Shown here in pieces: positions 43,394-53,404 of a stretch of DNA of 64,000 nt. A program made the translations under genes and the position numbers. Position 1 is the stretch's first letter; each line of letters starts with the position of its first letter. The notes under the pieces are model-generated. The model made no database searches, was not told the DNA's origin, and saw only the letters and a list, made by a program, of their open reading frames with translations. This DNA comes from Rhizobiales bacterium PAR1. Lineage in GTDB: Bacteria; Pseudomonadota; Alphaproteobacteria; Rhizobiales; Beijerinckiaceae. The stretch is from the NCBI GenBank assembly GCA_002256205.1, contig NKIW01000004.1:1-64000 (forward strand). Direction: 5' to 3'.

Positions 43394-44320
43394 GTGACCA
43401 CGCTTCTGATCTCCGATCCGGTTTTTCTCGGTCATGCCATGCCCGCCGGACACCCCGAGCGGCCGGATCGCCTGCGTGCTGTCGAGCGCGCCCTGGCGAC
43501 GCCGAATTTCACGGCCCTTCACCGTGAGGGCGCATCACAGGGCACGCTCGATCTCGCGTTTCTCGCGCATCCGGAGGACCATGTGCGCGAGATTGCCGGG
43601 CATTCGCCTGCGGAGGGTTTTGCGTTTCTGGATGGCGATACCTCGATGTCCCCCGGTTCGATGCCCGCGATGCTCGCGGCGATGGGCTCGGCACGCCGCG
43701 CGATCGAGGGTGTGATGACGGGGGAGTTTGCCAATGCTTTTGTCGCGGCCCGTCCGCCCGGTCACCACGCTGAGCGCGAAACCGCCATGGGCTTCTGCCT
43801 CTTCAACACCATCGCGATTGCGGCAAGGCTTGCGCAAGCAAAGGGCGCGCAACGGATCGCCATCGTCGATTGGGATGTGCATCACGGCAATGGGACACAG
43901 GATATCTTCTGGGTCGACAAGGACGTGCTGTTCGCTTCCAGCCACGAGATGCCACTTTATCCCGGCACGGGCGCGCTCGATGAGCGCGGCGAGTATGACA
44001 GCATCGTCAATGTGCCGCTGCGCGCGGGCGATGATGGCGAGGTCTTCCGCGACGCCTTTGAAACGCGCATTTTCCCGCGCGTGATTGCGCATCAGCCCGA
44101 TCTGATCCTGATTTCCGCCGGTTTTGATGCGCATCGGCGCGATCCGCTCGGCAATCTCCGACTGGAGGCCAGCGATTTTGCTTGGGCGACTCGGCGCCTG
44201 GTGGAAATCGCAGCGAAAACCTGCGGCGGACGTATCGTCAGCCTGCTTGAAGGGGGCTACGACCTCGAAGGGCTTTCCACCTCGGTCGCCGCGCATGTCG
44301 AAGCGCTGATGGGGGCTTGA
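43394..44320 (+). CDS. Histone-deacetylase-family (AcuC/acetylpolyamine amidohydrolase-like) protein
   Basis: This 308-residue arginase/deacetylase-fold zinc hydrolase has the family active site RPPGHHAERE (His pair), VDWDVHHGNGTQ (metal Asp and His) and ISAGFDAHRRDPLG (metal Asp), with the late Tyr in LLEGGYDLEGL. Bacterial members deacetylate acetoin-utilisation proteins, polyamines or other acylated amines. The start is the GTG at 43394. It is convergent with ribBA; no partner gene clarifies its substrate. Confidence 0.88.
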   Translation: MTTLLISDPVFLGHAMPAGHPERPDRLRAVERALATPNFTALHREGASQGTLDLAFLAHPEDHVREIAGHSPAEGFAFLDGDTSMSPGSMPAMLAAMGSARRAIEGVMTGEFANAFVAARPPGHHAERETAMGFCLFNTIAIAARLAQAKGAQRIAIVDWDVHHGNGTQDIFWVDKDVLFASSHEMPLYPGTGALDERGEYDSIVNVPLRAGDDGEVFRDAFETRIFPRVIAHQPDLILISAGFDAHRRDPLGNLRLEASDFAWATRRLVEIAAKTCGGRIVSLLEGGYDLEGLSTSVAAHVEALMGA

Positions 44321-44334
44321 GGCTCACATCGAAG

Positions 44335-44357
44335 ATGGCCGGGCTCGTCCCGGCCAT
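44335..44357. terminator. Hairpin between convergent genes
   Basis: ATGGCCGGG-CTCGT-CCCGGCCAT is a perfect 9-bp stem between the convergent deacetylase-like and ribBA genes. There is no T-run, so it is a possible weak bidirectional terminator. Confidence 0.5.
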
Positions 44358-44368
44358 GAGAGTTTCGC

Positions 44369-45679
44369 TTACAGCGCCTCGGTCCCGTCGATCTCGATGC
44401 CAAAAGCCGAGAGCCCGACAAAGGCGCGCGTGCTGCCGGTCGAGAGGTTGCGGATGGACGAGACACCAAGATCCCGGAGGATCTGCGCGCCGAGCCCAAC
44501 CTCACGCCAGGCCTGCTGGCGCACGGCTTCCGACGATGTGCTGGTATCAAACCCGGCCTTTGGCACCCCCGCCGTGCCGTCGCGCAAGTAAACCAGTACG
44601 CCACGCCCTTCTGTCTTGAAGCGCTGGAGCGAAGCCTCGATGACCTTGCCGCCGGCGAACACATCGGTCAGCGCGTTGGCACGATGCAGGCGCGTGAGCA
44701 CCGAGCGGCCATCACCAATATCGCCGTGCACCAGTGCGAGGTGCTGCACTTCATCGAAAGGCGTCGAGAAGGCATAGCCCGTGAGCTTGCCAATCGCGGT
44801 TTCGACCGGGAACACCGCCACGCGCTCGACGAGCTTCTCGCGCGCCTGACGATAGGCAATCATATCCGCAATGGTAACGATGGTCAGGTTGTGCTTCTTG
44901 GCAAAGTCGATGACCTGCTGACCCTTGGTCACGGTTCCATCGTCGTTGACGAGCTCGGAAATCACGCCCACAGGCGGCAGGCTCGCAAGGCGGCAAAGAT
45001 CGACCGCCGCTTCCGTATGGCCCGAGCGCATCAGAACGCCGCCATCGCGCGCGATCAGCGGGAAGATATGGCCGGGCCGGACGAAATCACCGGCCTGCAC
45101 ATTGCCGTTGGTCAGCGCGCGCACGGTCAATGTGCGCTCCTCGGCGGAAATACCGGTCGTCAGCCCTTCGCGGTAATCGATGGAAACCGTGAAAGCCGTG
45201 GTATGGGCGCTGTCATTCACCGCGACCATGGGGTCGAGCCGCAAGCGGCGCGCATCCGCGACCGTAATCGGCGCGCAGACGATTCCGGAGGTATGGCGCA
45301 CGATGAAGGCCATTTTCTCCTGCGTGCAGAGCGAGGCGGCGACGATCAGATCGCCCTCGCCCTCACGGTCGTCATCATCGGTCACCACGACGATCTGGCC
45401 GGCCGCGATGGCCTTGATCGCCGCCTCAACACGGGTGCTGGTATCGTGCATGGAAAATCCTCTGGCGTGGGTGGCCAGCGACTGACAATCGCTGCCCAAA
45501 AAATCATTGGCGGTGACGGCACCACCGGTCGCGCGCGTGATCCGCTCGGCGGTCTCGCGCGAAATCCAAGGGGCATCCTCCTTGCAGAGCTGCGTGATGC
45601 TGGCGGGCGAAAGCCCCACCGCAGCAGCAAAATCGATGCGTTTGGTTTTGGTTCGGGTGAGCCAAGCGGAAAGCTTCAT
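44369..45679 (-). CDS. ribB: RibBA with N-terminal HTH: DHBP synthase + degenerate GTP cyclohydrolase II domain
   Basis: This is a 436-residue protein. Residues 1-65 form a Cro/YdaS-like helix-turn-helix (FAAAVGLSPASITQLCKE, TGGAVTANDFLGSD). Residues about 80-280 are 3,4-dihydroxy-2-butanone-4-phosphate synthase with DDDDREGEGDLI, HTSGIVCAPI and RSGHTEAAVDL. Residues about 290-436 are RibA-like but degenerate: the zinc-cysteine segment of GTP cyclohydrolase II reads LTRLHRANALTDVFAGGK with no cysteines. It therefore supplies only the RibB reaction of riboflavin synthesis. An internal ATG at residue 77 (45451) would make RibB without the HTH. A palindrome at 45740-45760 lies upstream. Confidence 0.88.
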   Translation of the reverse strand: MKLSAWLTRTKTKRIDFAAAVGLSPASITQLCKEDAPWISRETAERITRATGGAVTANDFLGSDCQSLATHARGFSMHDTSTRVEAAIKAIAAGQIVVVTDDDDREGEGDLIVAASLCTQEKMAFIVRHTSGIVCAPITVADARRLRLDPMVAVNDSAHTTAFTVSIDYREGLTTGISAEERTLTVRALTNGNVQAGDFVRPGHIFPLIARDGGVLMRSGHTEAAVDLCRLASLPPVGVISELVNDDGTVTKGQQVIDFAKKHNLTIVTIADMIAYRQAREKLVERVAVFPVETAIGKLTGYAFSTPFDEVQHLALVHGDIGDGRSVLTRLHRANALTDVFAGGKVIEASLQRFKTEGRGVLVYLRDGTAGVPKAGFDTSTSSEAVRQQAWREVGLGAQILRDLGVSSIRNLSTGSTRAFVGLSAFGIEIDGTEAL

Positions 45680-45739
45680 GCCCTAGAAATGGGCGGAGAG
45701 ACACGCGCTGTCAATGAAAACAGCAGTAATATGAGCGTG

Positions 45740-45760
45740 AATTTTAGTGATACTAAAATT
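45740..45760. promoter_or_regulatory. Perfect palindrome upstream of ribBA
   Basis: AATTTTAGT-GAT-ACTAAAATT has perfect 9-bp arms and is strikingly AT-rich for this genome. Its nearer edge is 61 bases upstream of the ribBA start. Size and symmetry suit a dimeric HTH operator, possibly bound by the HTH fused to RibBA itself. Confidence 0.6.
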
Positions 45761-45818
45761 TATGTGGCGTGTGGTGGGCTTTAGAATTGGCTTCCCGCTC
45801 GCGCCTGCGGCACGTCGA

Positions 45819-45873
45819 GAATGACACGCCCACCTTGTCATTCCCGACCGAGCATCGCGAGGAACGGGAATCC
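45819..45873. repeat. Compound palindromic intergenic element
   Basis: GAATGACA-N9-TGTCATTC (45819-45843) overlaps ATTCCCG...CGGGAAT (45840-45871). The TGTCATTCCCG...CGGGAATCCA pattern is like dispersed intergenic repeats of Hyphomicrobiales. It lies downstream of aroC and upstream of ribBA. Confidence 0.6.
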
Positions 45874-45926
45874 AGTCTTTTTCTGTCGAGATCGATGTCG
45901 TGAGCCCCTTGGGTGGAAGGGGTTGG

Positions 45927-47012
45927 TCACCCCACCTGCCCACGATGGCGGAGGTAATGATCCGCCAGCACAATCGCCATCATTGCCTCGCCAACAGGCA
46001 CGGCGCGGATGCCGACGCAGGGATCGTGACGCCCCTTGGTAAGAATTTCCGTCTCATTGCCAAAGCGGTCCACCGTCTCGCGCGGCGTTAGGATCGATGA
46101 GGTCGGCTTGACGGCAAAGCGGACGACAATCGGCTGCCCCGTTGAGATGCCGCCGAGAATGCCGCCGGCGTGGTTCGCCATGAATACCGGCTTGCCATCG
46201 TTGCCAATGCGCATGGTGTCGGCGTTTTCCTCGCCCGTGAGTTCGGCAGCCTCGAAACCGGCACCGATCTCGACACCCTTGACGGCGTTGATCGACATCA
46301 TCGCGGCGGCGAGATCACTATCGAGCTTGCCGTAGATCGGCGCGCCGAGCCCTGCCGGAACGCCTTCAGCGACGATTTCCAGCACCGCGCCGATGGAGGA
46401 ACCGGATTTGCGGATGCCTCCGAGATATTCCTCGTAAAGCGCAGCGGCCTTGGCATCCGGGCAGAAGAACGGGTTATTGGAAACCTCGTTCCAATCCCAG
46501 TTGTTGCGGTCGATCTTATGCGGCCCCATCTGCACCAGCGCACCGCGCACGCGCATGCCCGGTACGACCTTGCGGGCAATTGCCCCTGCTGCGACGCGCA
46601 TCGCGGTTTCGCGCGCCGAAGAGCGCCCGCCACCACGGGGGTCGCGGATGCCATATTTCGCATCATAGGTGAAATCAGCATGGCCGGGGCGATAGGCCTG
46701 CGCAATTGCCGCATAGTCCTTCGAGCGCTGGTCGACATTCTGGATCAGAAGGCCAATCGAGGTGCCGGTGGTGCGCTGGATGCCGTCGCTCTCCGTGAAG
46801 ACGCCCGAGAGGATTTTCACCTCATCCGGCTCCTGCCGCTGCGTCGTGAACTTGCTCTGGCCGGGCCGACGGCGATCAAGGTCCGCCTGAATCTCGGCTT
46901 CGGTGATCGGGATCAGCGGCGGACAACCATCGACGACACAGCCGATGGCCGGACCATGGCTTTCGCCGAAGGTGGTAAAGCGGAAGAGATGACCGAAGGA
47001 ATTGTGCGACAT
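45927..47012 (-). CDS. aroC: Chorismate synthase
   Basis: This 361-residue enzyme eliminates phosphate from EPSP to give chorismate, using reduced FMN. All signatures are present: [65 protein letters not shown] and [13 protein letters not shown]. The ATG at 47012 is used. It is one gene downstream of the large Pls-like synthetase on the same strand, with a 70-bp gap. FMN dependence makes proximity to ribBA notable but probably fortuitous. Confidence 0.96.
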   Translation of the reverse strand: MSHNSFGHLFRFTTFGESHGPAIGCVVDGCPPLIPITEAEIQADLDRRRPGQSKFTTQRQEPDEVKILSGVFTESDGIQRTTGTSIGLLIQNVDQRSKDYAAIAQAYRPGHADFTYDAKYGIRDPRGGGRSSARETAMRVAAGAIARKVVPGMRVRGALVQMGPHKIDRNNWDWNEVSNNPFFCPDAKAAALYEEYLGGIRKSGSSIGAVLEIVAEGVPAGLGAPIYGKLDSDLAAAMMSINAVKGVEIGAGFEAAELTGEENADTMRIGNDGKPVFMANHAGGILGGISTGQPIVVRFAVKPTSSILTPRETVDRFGNETEILTKGRHDPCVGIRAVPVGEAMMAIVLADHYLRHRGQVG

Positions 47013-47082
47013 GAGAAGGGCTCTAATCCAAGCCCTTCCCGTTGGCAAATACTGGGTGTGTGAAGCCGCCCGGAGAGCTGCA

Positions 47083-50000
47083 TTACCCGTGGAACTTCAC
47101 CGGCTGTGCCGGCGCGCCGCCCCAGATCGAGTTCGCCGGAAGATGCTCGCCCTTCATGACCAGCGTGAGCGGCTGGAGGCGGGCAAAATCACCAACCTTG
47201 GTGTCATAGAGCACCGTGGCGAAAGAGCCGATGGTGACGCCGTTGCCGATCTCGACACGCCCGATCTTCATCACGCGGTCCTCGTAGAGGTGCGTCTGAA
47301 GGCAGGAGAGATCGTTCATCATCGCGTAGTCCCCGATGGAGACGCAATCGAACTCGGTGAGATCGGTCGAGTCCATATAGACGCCCTTGCCCATCTTGGT
47401 GCCGAAGCAGCGCAAGACCCACGGCAGGAAGGGCGTGCCGCGCAGGTGCTCAAGCAGCACCTTGCCGCCGAGACCCCAGTAGAGCACCGCCACAGCCTCG
47501 GTCTTCATCGCCCACCACGACCACATCGGCTTGGCGACCGGTTTGTAAGTACCCATCAACGCCCATTTGATCGCGCAGACGCAGGCCACCATGATCACGG
47601 GCATCGCGATGCTGGCAGCGACAAACCAGCCGACCATGGCAACATAATCACCGCGGTCATCCGCCGGATTGATGAAACCATAGACCGCCGCCGAACCGAG
47701 CGTCAGGAACAGCATGGTCGGGAAAGTGGTGTGCAGCGCCTCAAACAAGGCGCGCGCGAGCTTCATCTTCAGCGGCGGATCGAAGGTCCAATGCTTGTCG
47801 ATACCGCCGAACTGCTGACGCACCGGGAACTTGATCGGCGGCGAGCCGAACCAGGTCTCGTTGGCCTCCGCGACTTCTGAATCCGGCGCGCGGGATTTGA
47901 CGCCGATCAGGCTGCCCTCTTTCAGGTGGGTGCCATGCGCGATCACCGCATTATTGCCGACGAAGACGCGGTTTTCGATGATCGTCCGCTTGAAGGTCAC
48001 CCAGCCACGATGGTTGTCCTCGTCGCCGAGCACGCATTCATCCGCCATGAACGAGCCTTCGCCGATGGAAATCAGGTCGTAACGCGCGCCAATATTGGTC
48101 GAGATTTCCGCGCCCTTGCCAATCCGGCAGCCCATCAGGCGATACCAGGCGCGCATGTACACGGTTGCGTAGAGCGAGGAGAGCGTATCAAGCGAGACCT
48201 CGGTTGCGAGGTTGATGATCCACTGGCGGAGGTAAATGCCGGAATGGATCGAATGCGTGCCGGGCTGCAGCCGCTTCGGCATCACGATCCAGCGGACGGC
48301 AATGACGAAGGCCATGGTGAAAACCACCAGCGCGCCGCCCATGGTCCAGGAGACGATGGGAAGAACATGGTACCATTCCACGCCCGGAACGTTGTCGACC
48401 AGAAACGCCTCAAGGCTATCGAAGACGAAAAACGCCGGGAACAGCGGGATCAGGCCGATGGCCGAGAAGGCCAGAATGAGGAAGCCGTAGACCCAATACT
48501 GGAGATGCCGCCAGATCGGGCCAGGCATCGACTTCGCCGGCAGCGATGCAACGTCGACCATGCCGATCTTTTTCGCGGGCGAACCATCCCAGATTTCCGC
48601 CGGGGCGACGACCGTATCCTCGATCAGCGCGGTCATGTCCTCAATGCGCGCGTCGTTACCGATGTCGCAGCCGATCGGGACGATGGACTGGTTGCCGATA
48701 TAGGCATCGCGGCCGATTTTCACGCGGCCGATCAGCAGCTGGCCGCCGATCACCTCGGCATTGGCGATATTCGCCTTGTGGCCGATGGAGGCGCCAGCGC
48801 CGACCTCGACGAGGTCGGCCGCGCCGAATTCGGCATGCGCAATCACCACGCCCGAGCCGAGCTTCGCGCCCATCAGACGCAGATAAAGCCGCATGATCGG
48901 CGAATTGGCGAGGTAGCTCGGGTGCACCAGCGCGTTGAGGCGCTGCACGAACCACCAGCGGAAGAAATAGGCGCCCCAGAGCGGGTAACGGCCCGGCTTC
49001 GTCCGCCCGATCACCAGCCACTTCAGGATGACCACAAGGAACAGCGTGCCAAACTTGATGCCGACATAGGTGCCGCAAAGCACGCCGACGGTATCCCAGA
49101 ACGAGAGTTCCTTCTCATTGACCATCATGAAGGCGATGAAGACGCCGAGCCATTGCAGGGTCGAGATCGAGAGAATGAGCGGCATTGCCGCCGCCTGCGC
49201 GACGCCGCACCAGAAGCGGCGCATGAACGGCGGCGGCGCGAACGACAGGTCCGGCGCCGGGCCGGTCGCGGCTCCGAAGCGCTCGTCGAGCATCGCGCCA
49301 ATCTTGCGCAGGGTGCGGAGCTGATAGATGTCCTGAAGGGTGATGCCCGCAAGAGACGGCGTCTCGCGGATGATCGAGATGAACTGCGCCGCGATCAGGG
49401 AATGACCGCCGAGGTCCATGAAGAAATCGGCATCAAAGGTGATGACGCGACCCGGAAGGACGCGCTTGGCAGCGGCAAGCAGTAGCGCCTCGTTTTCGGT
49501 CGAGGGATGTTCTTCCTCGCCCGCCGGGATGATGATCTCGGAGAGCGTCATCGCCTTGAGGGCCTTGCGGTCCACCTTGCCCGAGATCATGCGCGGCAGC
49601 GACTCCACCGGCTCGAAGCGCTCGGGGATCATGTAGGGCGGCAGGCGGCGCTGGAGTTCCTCGCGCAGCGTCGTCGGAACGATGATGCTCTTGGCCTCTG
49701 GCACGACGAACGCGACGAGGCGATCCATGCCGCCATCGGAGCGCACCACCACTGCGGCCTGAAGCACATCGTCGGTATCGGCGAGCGCGCTTTCGATCTC
49801 GCCCAGCTCAACGCGGAAACCACGGATCTTGACCTGATCGTCGATGCGGCCATGAAACGCTAGGTTGCCATCCGCATTGAGGCTGACCGCATCGCCGGAG
49901 CGATAAAGGATCGGGTCCCAGCCATCGTTCTCGAACGGGTTGGCGATGAATTTATCCGCCGTCAGTTCCGGACGGGCGAGATAGCCCTTGGCGACACCGG

Positions 50001-51096
50001 GGCCGCCGATCAGGAGTTCGCCCTCCTGCCCGTGGCCGAGGAGGTTCAGCGCCTCATCGACAACGTAGCAGGTGTAATTCGGGATCGGGCGACCAATCGT
50101 CACCGGACGACCGGGGAAAACCTCTTCGAGCGTGGCAACAACGGTCGCCTCGGTCGGGCCATAGGTGTTGAAGATCTTGCGGCCCGGCTTCGACCAGCGC
50201 TCGACAATTGCCGGCGGCAGGGCTTCGCCACCGAGCAGGATCAGCTTGAGGCCCGGAATATCCTGCGGAATCACCGAGAGCAGCGTCGGGACGGTATCGA
50301 TCACCGTTACACTCTCGCGCGTCATCAGCGCGGGCAACTTCTCGATGTCCGAGAGGATTTCCGGCGTCGCGACATAGAGCGTCGCGCCAGCCAGATAAGG
50401 CACCCAGATCTCTTCCATGGAGAGATCGAAGGCCACCGAAGCGCTCTGGAACACCACATCGTCGCGCGTGACACCATAAACCGCGTTACCGGAGCGCAGG
50501 AAATGGCAGATGTTGCGCTGGGAGATGACGATGCCCTTCGGCACACCAGTCGAACCCGAGGTGTAGATGAGATACGCTGGATCTTCCGACTTGGCCGGCA
50601 CGACCGGTGCGCTCGCCATGTCGTTCTCGGCGAAAAGCGCGCTGGCCGAGTGCTGCGGCAGCGAGAGCGAACGGGCTTTCACAAGCCCTGAGTCATCCGT
50701 CACGAGGCCGATACCAGACGCGTCGGAAAGGCAGGTGGCGATGCGGTCGACCGGCGCATCGGCATCGAACGGCAGGAAGGCCGCGCCGCTTTTGGCAATC
50801 GCGACCTGCGCCATCAGAAGATCGATGCCGCGCGGCATCCAGAGGCCCAGAACCGTACCTGGCCCTGCGCCGAGTGCGGCCAGTTTGGCCGCCGCACGAT
50901 CCGTGATCGCCTCGGCCTCACGCCAAGTAACGACGCGATCACCCGAACGGTAAAGCACCTTGTCGCCTTCGCGGGCGGCGCTGGCACGGAAGATATCGGC
51001 GAGGACTTCATCGCGCAGAAGCGATGGATCGCGCAGGCCGGAGAGGAACGCCACGCCGCTATCCGTCGCCTTGCGCTCGGTTTCAATGCCAGTCAT
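47083..51096 (-). CDS. Pls/PosA-type single-module non-ribosomal peptide synthetase
   Basis: This 1337-residue membrane protein has an adenylation domain (about residues 20-515: [11 protein letters not shown] 178-188, NTYGPTE 310-316, YRSGD, GKVDRK about 507-512) and a carrier domain (DLGGHSL about 561-567, phosphopantetheine Ser 566). Then come about six membrane helices alternating with three left-handed-helix/acetyltransferase-like domains ([40 protein letters not shown]). This is exactly the layout of epsilon-poly-L-lysine synthetase Pls (about 1300 residues), which makes an isopeptide homopolymer without a thioesterase. The ATG at 51096 is preferred to 51192. By eye the substrate pocket reads D-L-E-D-I-L-T-V-V-K, suggesting a basic amino acid. 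No tailoring genes adjoin. Confidence 0.9.
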   Translation of the reverse strand: MTGIETERKATDSGVAFLSGLRDPSLLRDEVLADIFRASAAREGDKVLYRSGDRVVTWREAEAITDRAAAKLAALGAGPGTVLGLWMPRGIDLLMAQVAIAKSGAAFLPFDADAPVDRIATCLSDASGIGLVTDDSGLVKARSLSLPQHSASALFAENDMASAPVVPAKSEDPAYLIYTSGSTGVPKGIVISQRNICHFLRSGNAVYGVTRDDVVFQSASVAFDLSMEEIWVPYLAGATLYVATPEILSDIEKLPALMTRESVTVIDTVPTLLSVIPQDIPGLKLILLGGEALPPAIVERWSKPGRKIFNTYGPTEATVVATLEEVFPGRPVTIGRPIPNYTCYVVDEALNLLGHGQEGELLIGGPGVAKGYLARPELTADKFIANPFENDGWDPILYRSGDAVSLNADGNLAFHGRIDDQVKIRGFRVELGEIESALADTDDVLQAAVVVRSDGGMDRLVAFVVPEAKSIIVPTTLREELQRRLPPYMIPERFEPVESLPRMISGKVDRKALKAMTLSEIIIPAGEEEHPSTENEALLLAAAKRVLPGRVITFDADFFMDLGGHSLIAAQFISIIRETPSLAGITLQDIYQLRTLRKIGAMLDERFGAATGPAPDLSFAPPPFMRRFWCGVAQAAAMPLILSISTLQWLGVFIAFMMVNEKELSFWDTVGVLCGTYVGIKFGTLFLVVILKWLVIGRTKPGRYPLWGAYFFRWWFVQRLNALVHPSYLANSPIMRLYLRLMGAKLGSGVVIAHAEFGAADLVEVGAGASIGHKANIANAEVIGGQLLIGRVKIGRDAYIGNQSIVPIGCDIGNDARIEDMTALIEDTVVAPAEIWDGSPAKKIGMVDVASLPAKSMPGPIWRHLQYWVYGFLILAFSAIGLIPLFPAFFVFDSLEAFLVDNVPGVEWYHVLPIVSWTMGGALVVFTMAFVIAVRWIVMPKRLQPGTHSIHSGIYLRQWIINLATEVSLDTLSSLYATVYMRAWYRLMGCRIGKGAEISTNIGARYDLISIGEGSFMADECVLGDEDNHRGWVTFKRTIIENRVFVGNNAVIAHGTHLKEGSLIGVKSRAPDSEVAEANETWFGSPPIKFPVRQQFGGIDKHWTFDPPLKMKLARALFEALHTTFPTMLFLTLGSAAVYGFINPADDRGDYVAMVGWFVAASIAMPVIMVACVCAIKWALMGTYKPVAKPMWSWWAMKTEAVAVLYWGLGGKVLLEHLRGTPFLPWVLRCFGTKMGKGVYMDSTDLTEFDCVSIGDYAMMNDLSCLQTHLYEDRVMKIGRVEIGNGVTIGSFATVLYDTKVGDFARLQPLTLVMKGEHLPANSIWGGAPAQPVKFHG

Positions 51097-51288
51097 GTCG
51101 TCTCCGCTGCCCCTGCCAGAGGGGACTTTGCCGCCAAGTTCCGCCCGATACACTCGAAATCGCCCGAGATAGTCAATCCGATCCCTCTGCAAACAGACGT
51201 GATTGGGCGGGAATTTCGCTATATTTGTCCGGCAATCCTAATTCTGGCGCCCTTCTGACATGTCAGGCGTGAACCCCGACTGAATGAC

Positions 51289-51900
51289 TCAGCCATGCCC
51301 CGGTTTTGGTAGCCAGCGCATCTCGCCCTCTTCAAAGAGAAGGACCTTGCCCTGCCAGATGTCAGCTTCAAGTGCCTGTTCCGGCGTCAACCCGCCGCAG
51401 AGCACCATCATTACGCGGGCAACACCGCCATGCGCGACAACGCAAGTATCCTGCTGCACCGTGTCGAACCATGGTTGAACACGCTCCAGCACATTGGCAT
51501 AGCTCTCGCCGCCGGGTGGCACAAACCGCCAGCGATCCTTGTCGCGGTCACGCGCGCCGATGGGATCGCGACTGCGCACTTCCGGCCATGTCTTGCCTTC
51601 CCAGGCGCCAAAACCGATTTCGCGCAGGCGTTCCTCTGGCTGATAGTCTGCCGGATCAAGCCCGGCGGATTCACGCAGGATTTCGATGGTCTGGCGGGTT
51701 CTGAGTAACGGACTGGCGTAAAAAGGGATGCTGGCGAAGCGTTCCGCCCCCTCAGCTCCGACGAGATCGACAAGATGCTTACCGACGCTCGCCGCCTGCC
51801 GGCGCCCGTGCGCATTGAGGCTGGTATCGGTCCGCCCTTGCAGGCGCCCTTCCCGGTTCCAGTCGGTCTCGCCGTGGCGAATGAAGTAAAGCCGCGCCAT
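51289..51900 (-). CDS. Histidine phosphatase (phosphoglycerate-mutase-like) family protein
   Basis: This 203-residue protein has the N-terminal RHG motif LYFIRHGETDWNREGRLQG (catalytic His about residue 8), the FYASPLLRTRQTIEIL arginine and a late VVAHGGVARVMM histidine. Members dephosphorylate sugar phosphates, cobalamin precursors or others; the substrate is unknown. It lies 192 bp upstream of the Pls-like gene on the same strand and six bases after the secreted-protein gene at 51906. Confidence 0.9.
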   Translation of the reverse strand: MARLYFIRHGETDWNREGRLQGRTDTSLNAHGRRQAASVGKHLVDLVGAEGAERFASIPFYASPLLRTRQTIEILRESAGLDPADYQPEERLREIGFGAWEGKTWPEVRSRDPIGARDRDKDRWRFVPPGGESYANVLERVQPWFDTVQQDTCVVAHGGVARVMMVLCGGLTPEQALEADIWQGKVLLFEEGEMRWLPKPGHG

Positions 51901-51905
51901 GATCC

Positions 51906-52418
51906 TTACTGGATCACAACTTTTGCCGAGACCTCGCGGACATCACCCGTGGGATAGACCACGCGATAAACGAAGGTATCCTCACCCTTGAAGCGACGCT
52001 CCGCACGGTAGAACACGCCCACGCCATAAGGCGAGGTGCCGATGCAATTGGTCTTCGGCGCACCCGGAACAGCGCGGAGATTGATCGCATTCGGGCGGAT
52101 GTTGATCTTGCCGTTCTTCGGCGGCGTCGTGACCTCGACCTTCGGATTCGCGCCGACCTTGCACTCCTTAGAGAGCGTGAGATAGGTGCTCAGGAAGGTA
52201 TCGAACCCGATACGCCCCTTGCGCTCGACCTCGGACTTCACGATTTTCACTTCGCTCGGCGCAGCAGCGGGCTGGCCTGTCGATGCCGGGAGAGACTGAA
52301 ACCCCGGAGTCTGGGTTCCCGGTGCCTGCGGCTGGATAGCCTGTGCATGTGCCGCGCCCGCTAAAGCGCAGAAACCGGCGAGCGACGCGACGCGAAGGGC
52401 CAGAGCGAGACTCTTCAT
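51906..52418 (-). CDS. Secreted protein of unknown function
   Basis: This 170-residue protein has a Sec signal peptide (residues 1-25, cleavage after GAAHAQA), a Pro/Gln/Thr-rich linker (to about 55), then a compact beta-rich domain with KVEVTTPPKNGKINIRP and GEDTFVYRVVYPTGDV. It looks like an immunoglobulin-like fold with two cysteines (ECKVG, NCIG) that could pair. It is periplasmic. It lies between fabI and the histidine phosphatase gene with short gaps, probably in one operon. I do not recognise the family. Confidence 0.75.
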   Translation of the reverse strand: MKSLALALRVASLAGFCALAGAAHAQAIQPQAPGTQTPGFQSLPASTGQPAAAPSEVKIVKSEVERKGRIGFDTFLSTYLTLSKECKVGANPKVEVTTPPKNGKINIRPNAINLRAVPGAPKTNCIGTSPYGVGVFYRAERRFKGEDTFVYRVVYPTGDVREVSAKVVIQ

Positions 52419-52425
52419 GATGCGC

Positions 52426-53262
52426 TTAATCCTTGTCGAGCGAGAGGTCCGGCGCTTCCGGGTTCTTCATGCCAACGATGTGGTAACCCGCATCGACATG
52501 GCTGATTTCTCCGGTGACACCGCGTGACATGTCCGAGAGGAAATAGACGGCGCTTTCGCCGACTTCCTCGATAGTCACGGTGCGGCGCAGCGGCGCGTTA
52601 TATTCGTTCCACTTGAGGATGTAGCGGAAGTCGCCAATCCCCGAGGCGGCCAGTGTCTTGATCGGGCCGGCCGAGATCGCATTCACGCGGATCGCCTTCG
52701 GGCCGAGATCGGCAGCAAGGTAACGCACGGAGGCTTCCAGAGCGGCCTTGGCGACACCCATTACGTTGTAATGCGGCATCCACTTCTCGGCGCCGTAGTA
52801 GGTCAGCGTCAGGATCGAGCCGCCATCGGTCATCAGCTTCTCGGCGCGCTGCGCCACAGCGGTGAGGGAATAGCAGGAGATCAGCATCGTCTTGGTGAAG
52901 TTACCTTCGGTCGTCTCGACATAGCGACCGGTCAGCTCGTCCTTGTCCGAGAAGGCGATGGCATGGACGAGGAAGTCGATCTTGCCCCAGATGCGCTCGA
53001 CCTCGGCGAAGACGGCATCGATGGTCGCGCCATCGGTCACATCGCAATGGCCGACGACCGGTGCGCCAAGTTCACCGGCGAGCGGCTCGACGCGCTTCTT
53101 GAGCGCGTCACCCTGATAGGTGAAGGCGAGTTCAGCGCCGGCGGCATGTGCCGCCTTGGCGATACCCCAGGCGATCGACATCTTGTTCGCAACGCCCATG
53201 ATCAGGCCGCGTTTGCCGCGCATGACGCCGCTCAGTCGATTTTCTTCTTGTGATGTAGTCAT
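52426..53262 (-). CDS. fabI: Enoyl-[acyl-carrier-protein] reductase (NADH) FabI
   Basis: This 278-residue short-chain-dehydrogenase-type enzyme carries out the last step of each fatty-acid elongation round. It has the FabI nucleotide motif GLIMGVANKMSIAWGIA, FTYQGDALKKRV, FLVHAIAFSDKDELTG and the catalytic YGAEKWMPHYNVMGVAKAAL (Tyr-x6-Lys). The C-terminal RTVTIEEVGESAVYFLSD block is also typical. The ATG at 53262 is chosen; upstream in-frame codons are not conserved-looking. Confidence 0.94.
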   Translation of the reverse strand: MTTSQEENRLSGVMRGKRGLIMGVANKMSIAWGIAKAAHAAGAELAFTYQGDALKKRVEPLAGELGAPVVGHCDVTDGATIDAVFAEVERIWGKIDFLVHAIAFSDKDELTGRYVETTEGNFTKTMLISCYSLTAVAQRAEKLMTDGGSILTLTYYGAEKWMPHYNVMGVAKAALEASVRYLAADLGPKAIRVNAISAGPIKTLAASGIGDFRYILKWNEYNAPLRRTVTIEEVGESAVYFLSDMSRGVTGEISHVDAGYHIVGMKNPEAPDLSLDKD

Positions 53263-53404
53263 GCGTAATCGGTCCCCGACGGATGTGCTGGCCGCGATCC
53301 CCCCGGAGTTCCAAGGTTCTCCCGGAGTTTCAAGGCCAGAATTCAGCCTTCCATACCGCGTTCCGAGCAAGGTTCAAGCGGGGGCACGAAAAACTCCATG
53401 CCGA

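Noticed and set aside
45680-45926. FMN riboswitch upstream of ribBA
   Set aside because: The conserved RFN-element blocks are not visible on the minus strand. The region instead holds a palindrome and a dispersed repeat.
47926-49485. Plus-strand open frame of 519 codons
   Set aside because: Antisense to the Pls-like synthetase; rich in His, Arg and Asp with no recognisable domain.
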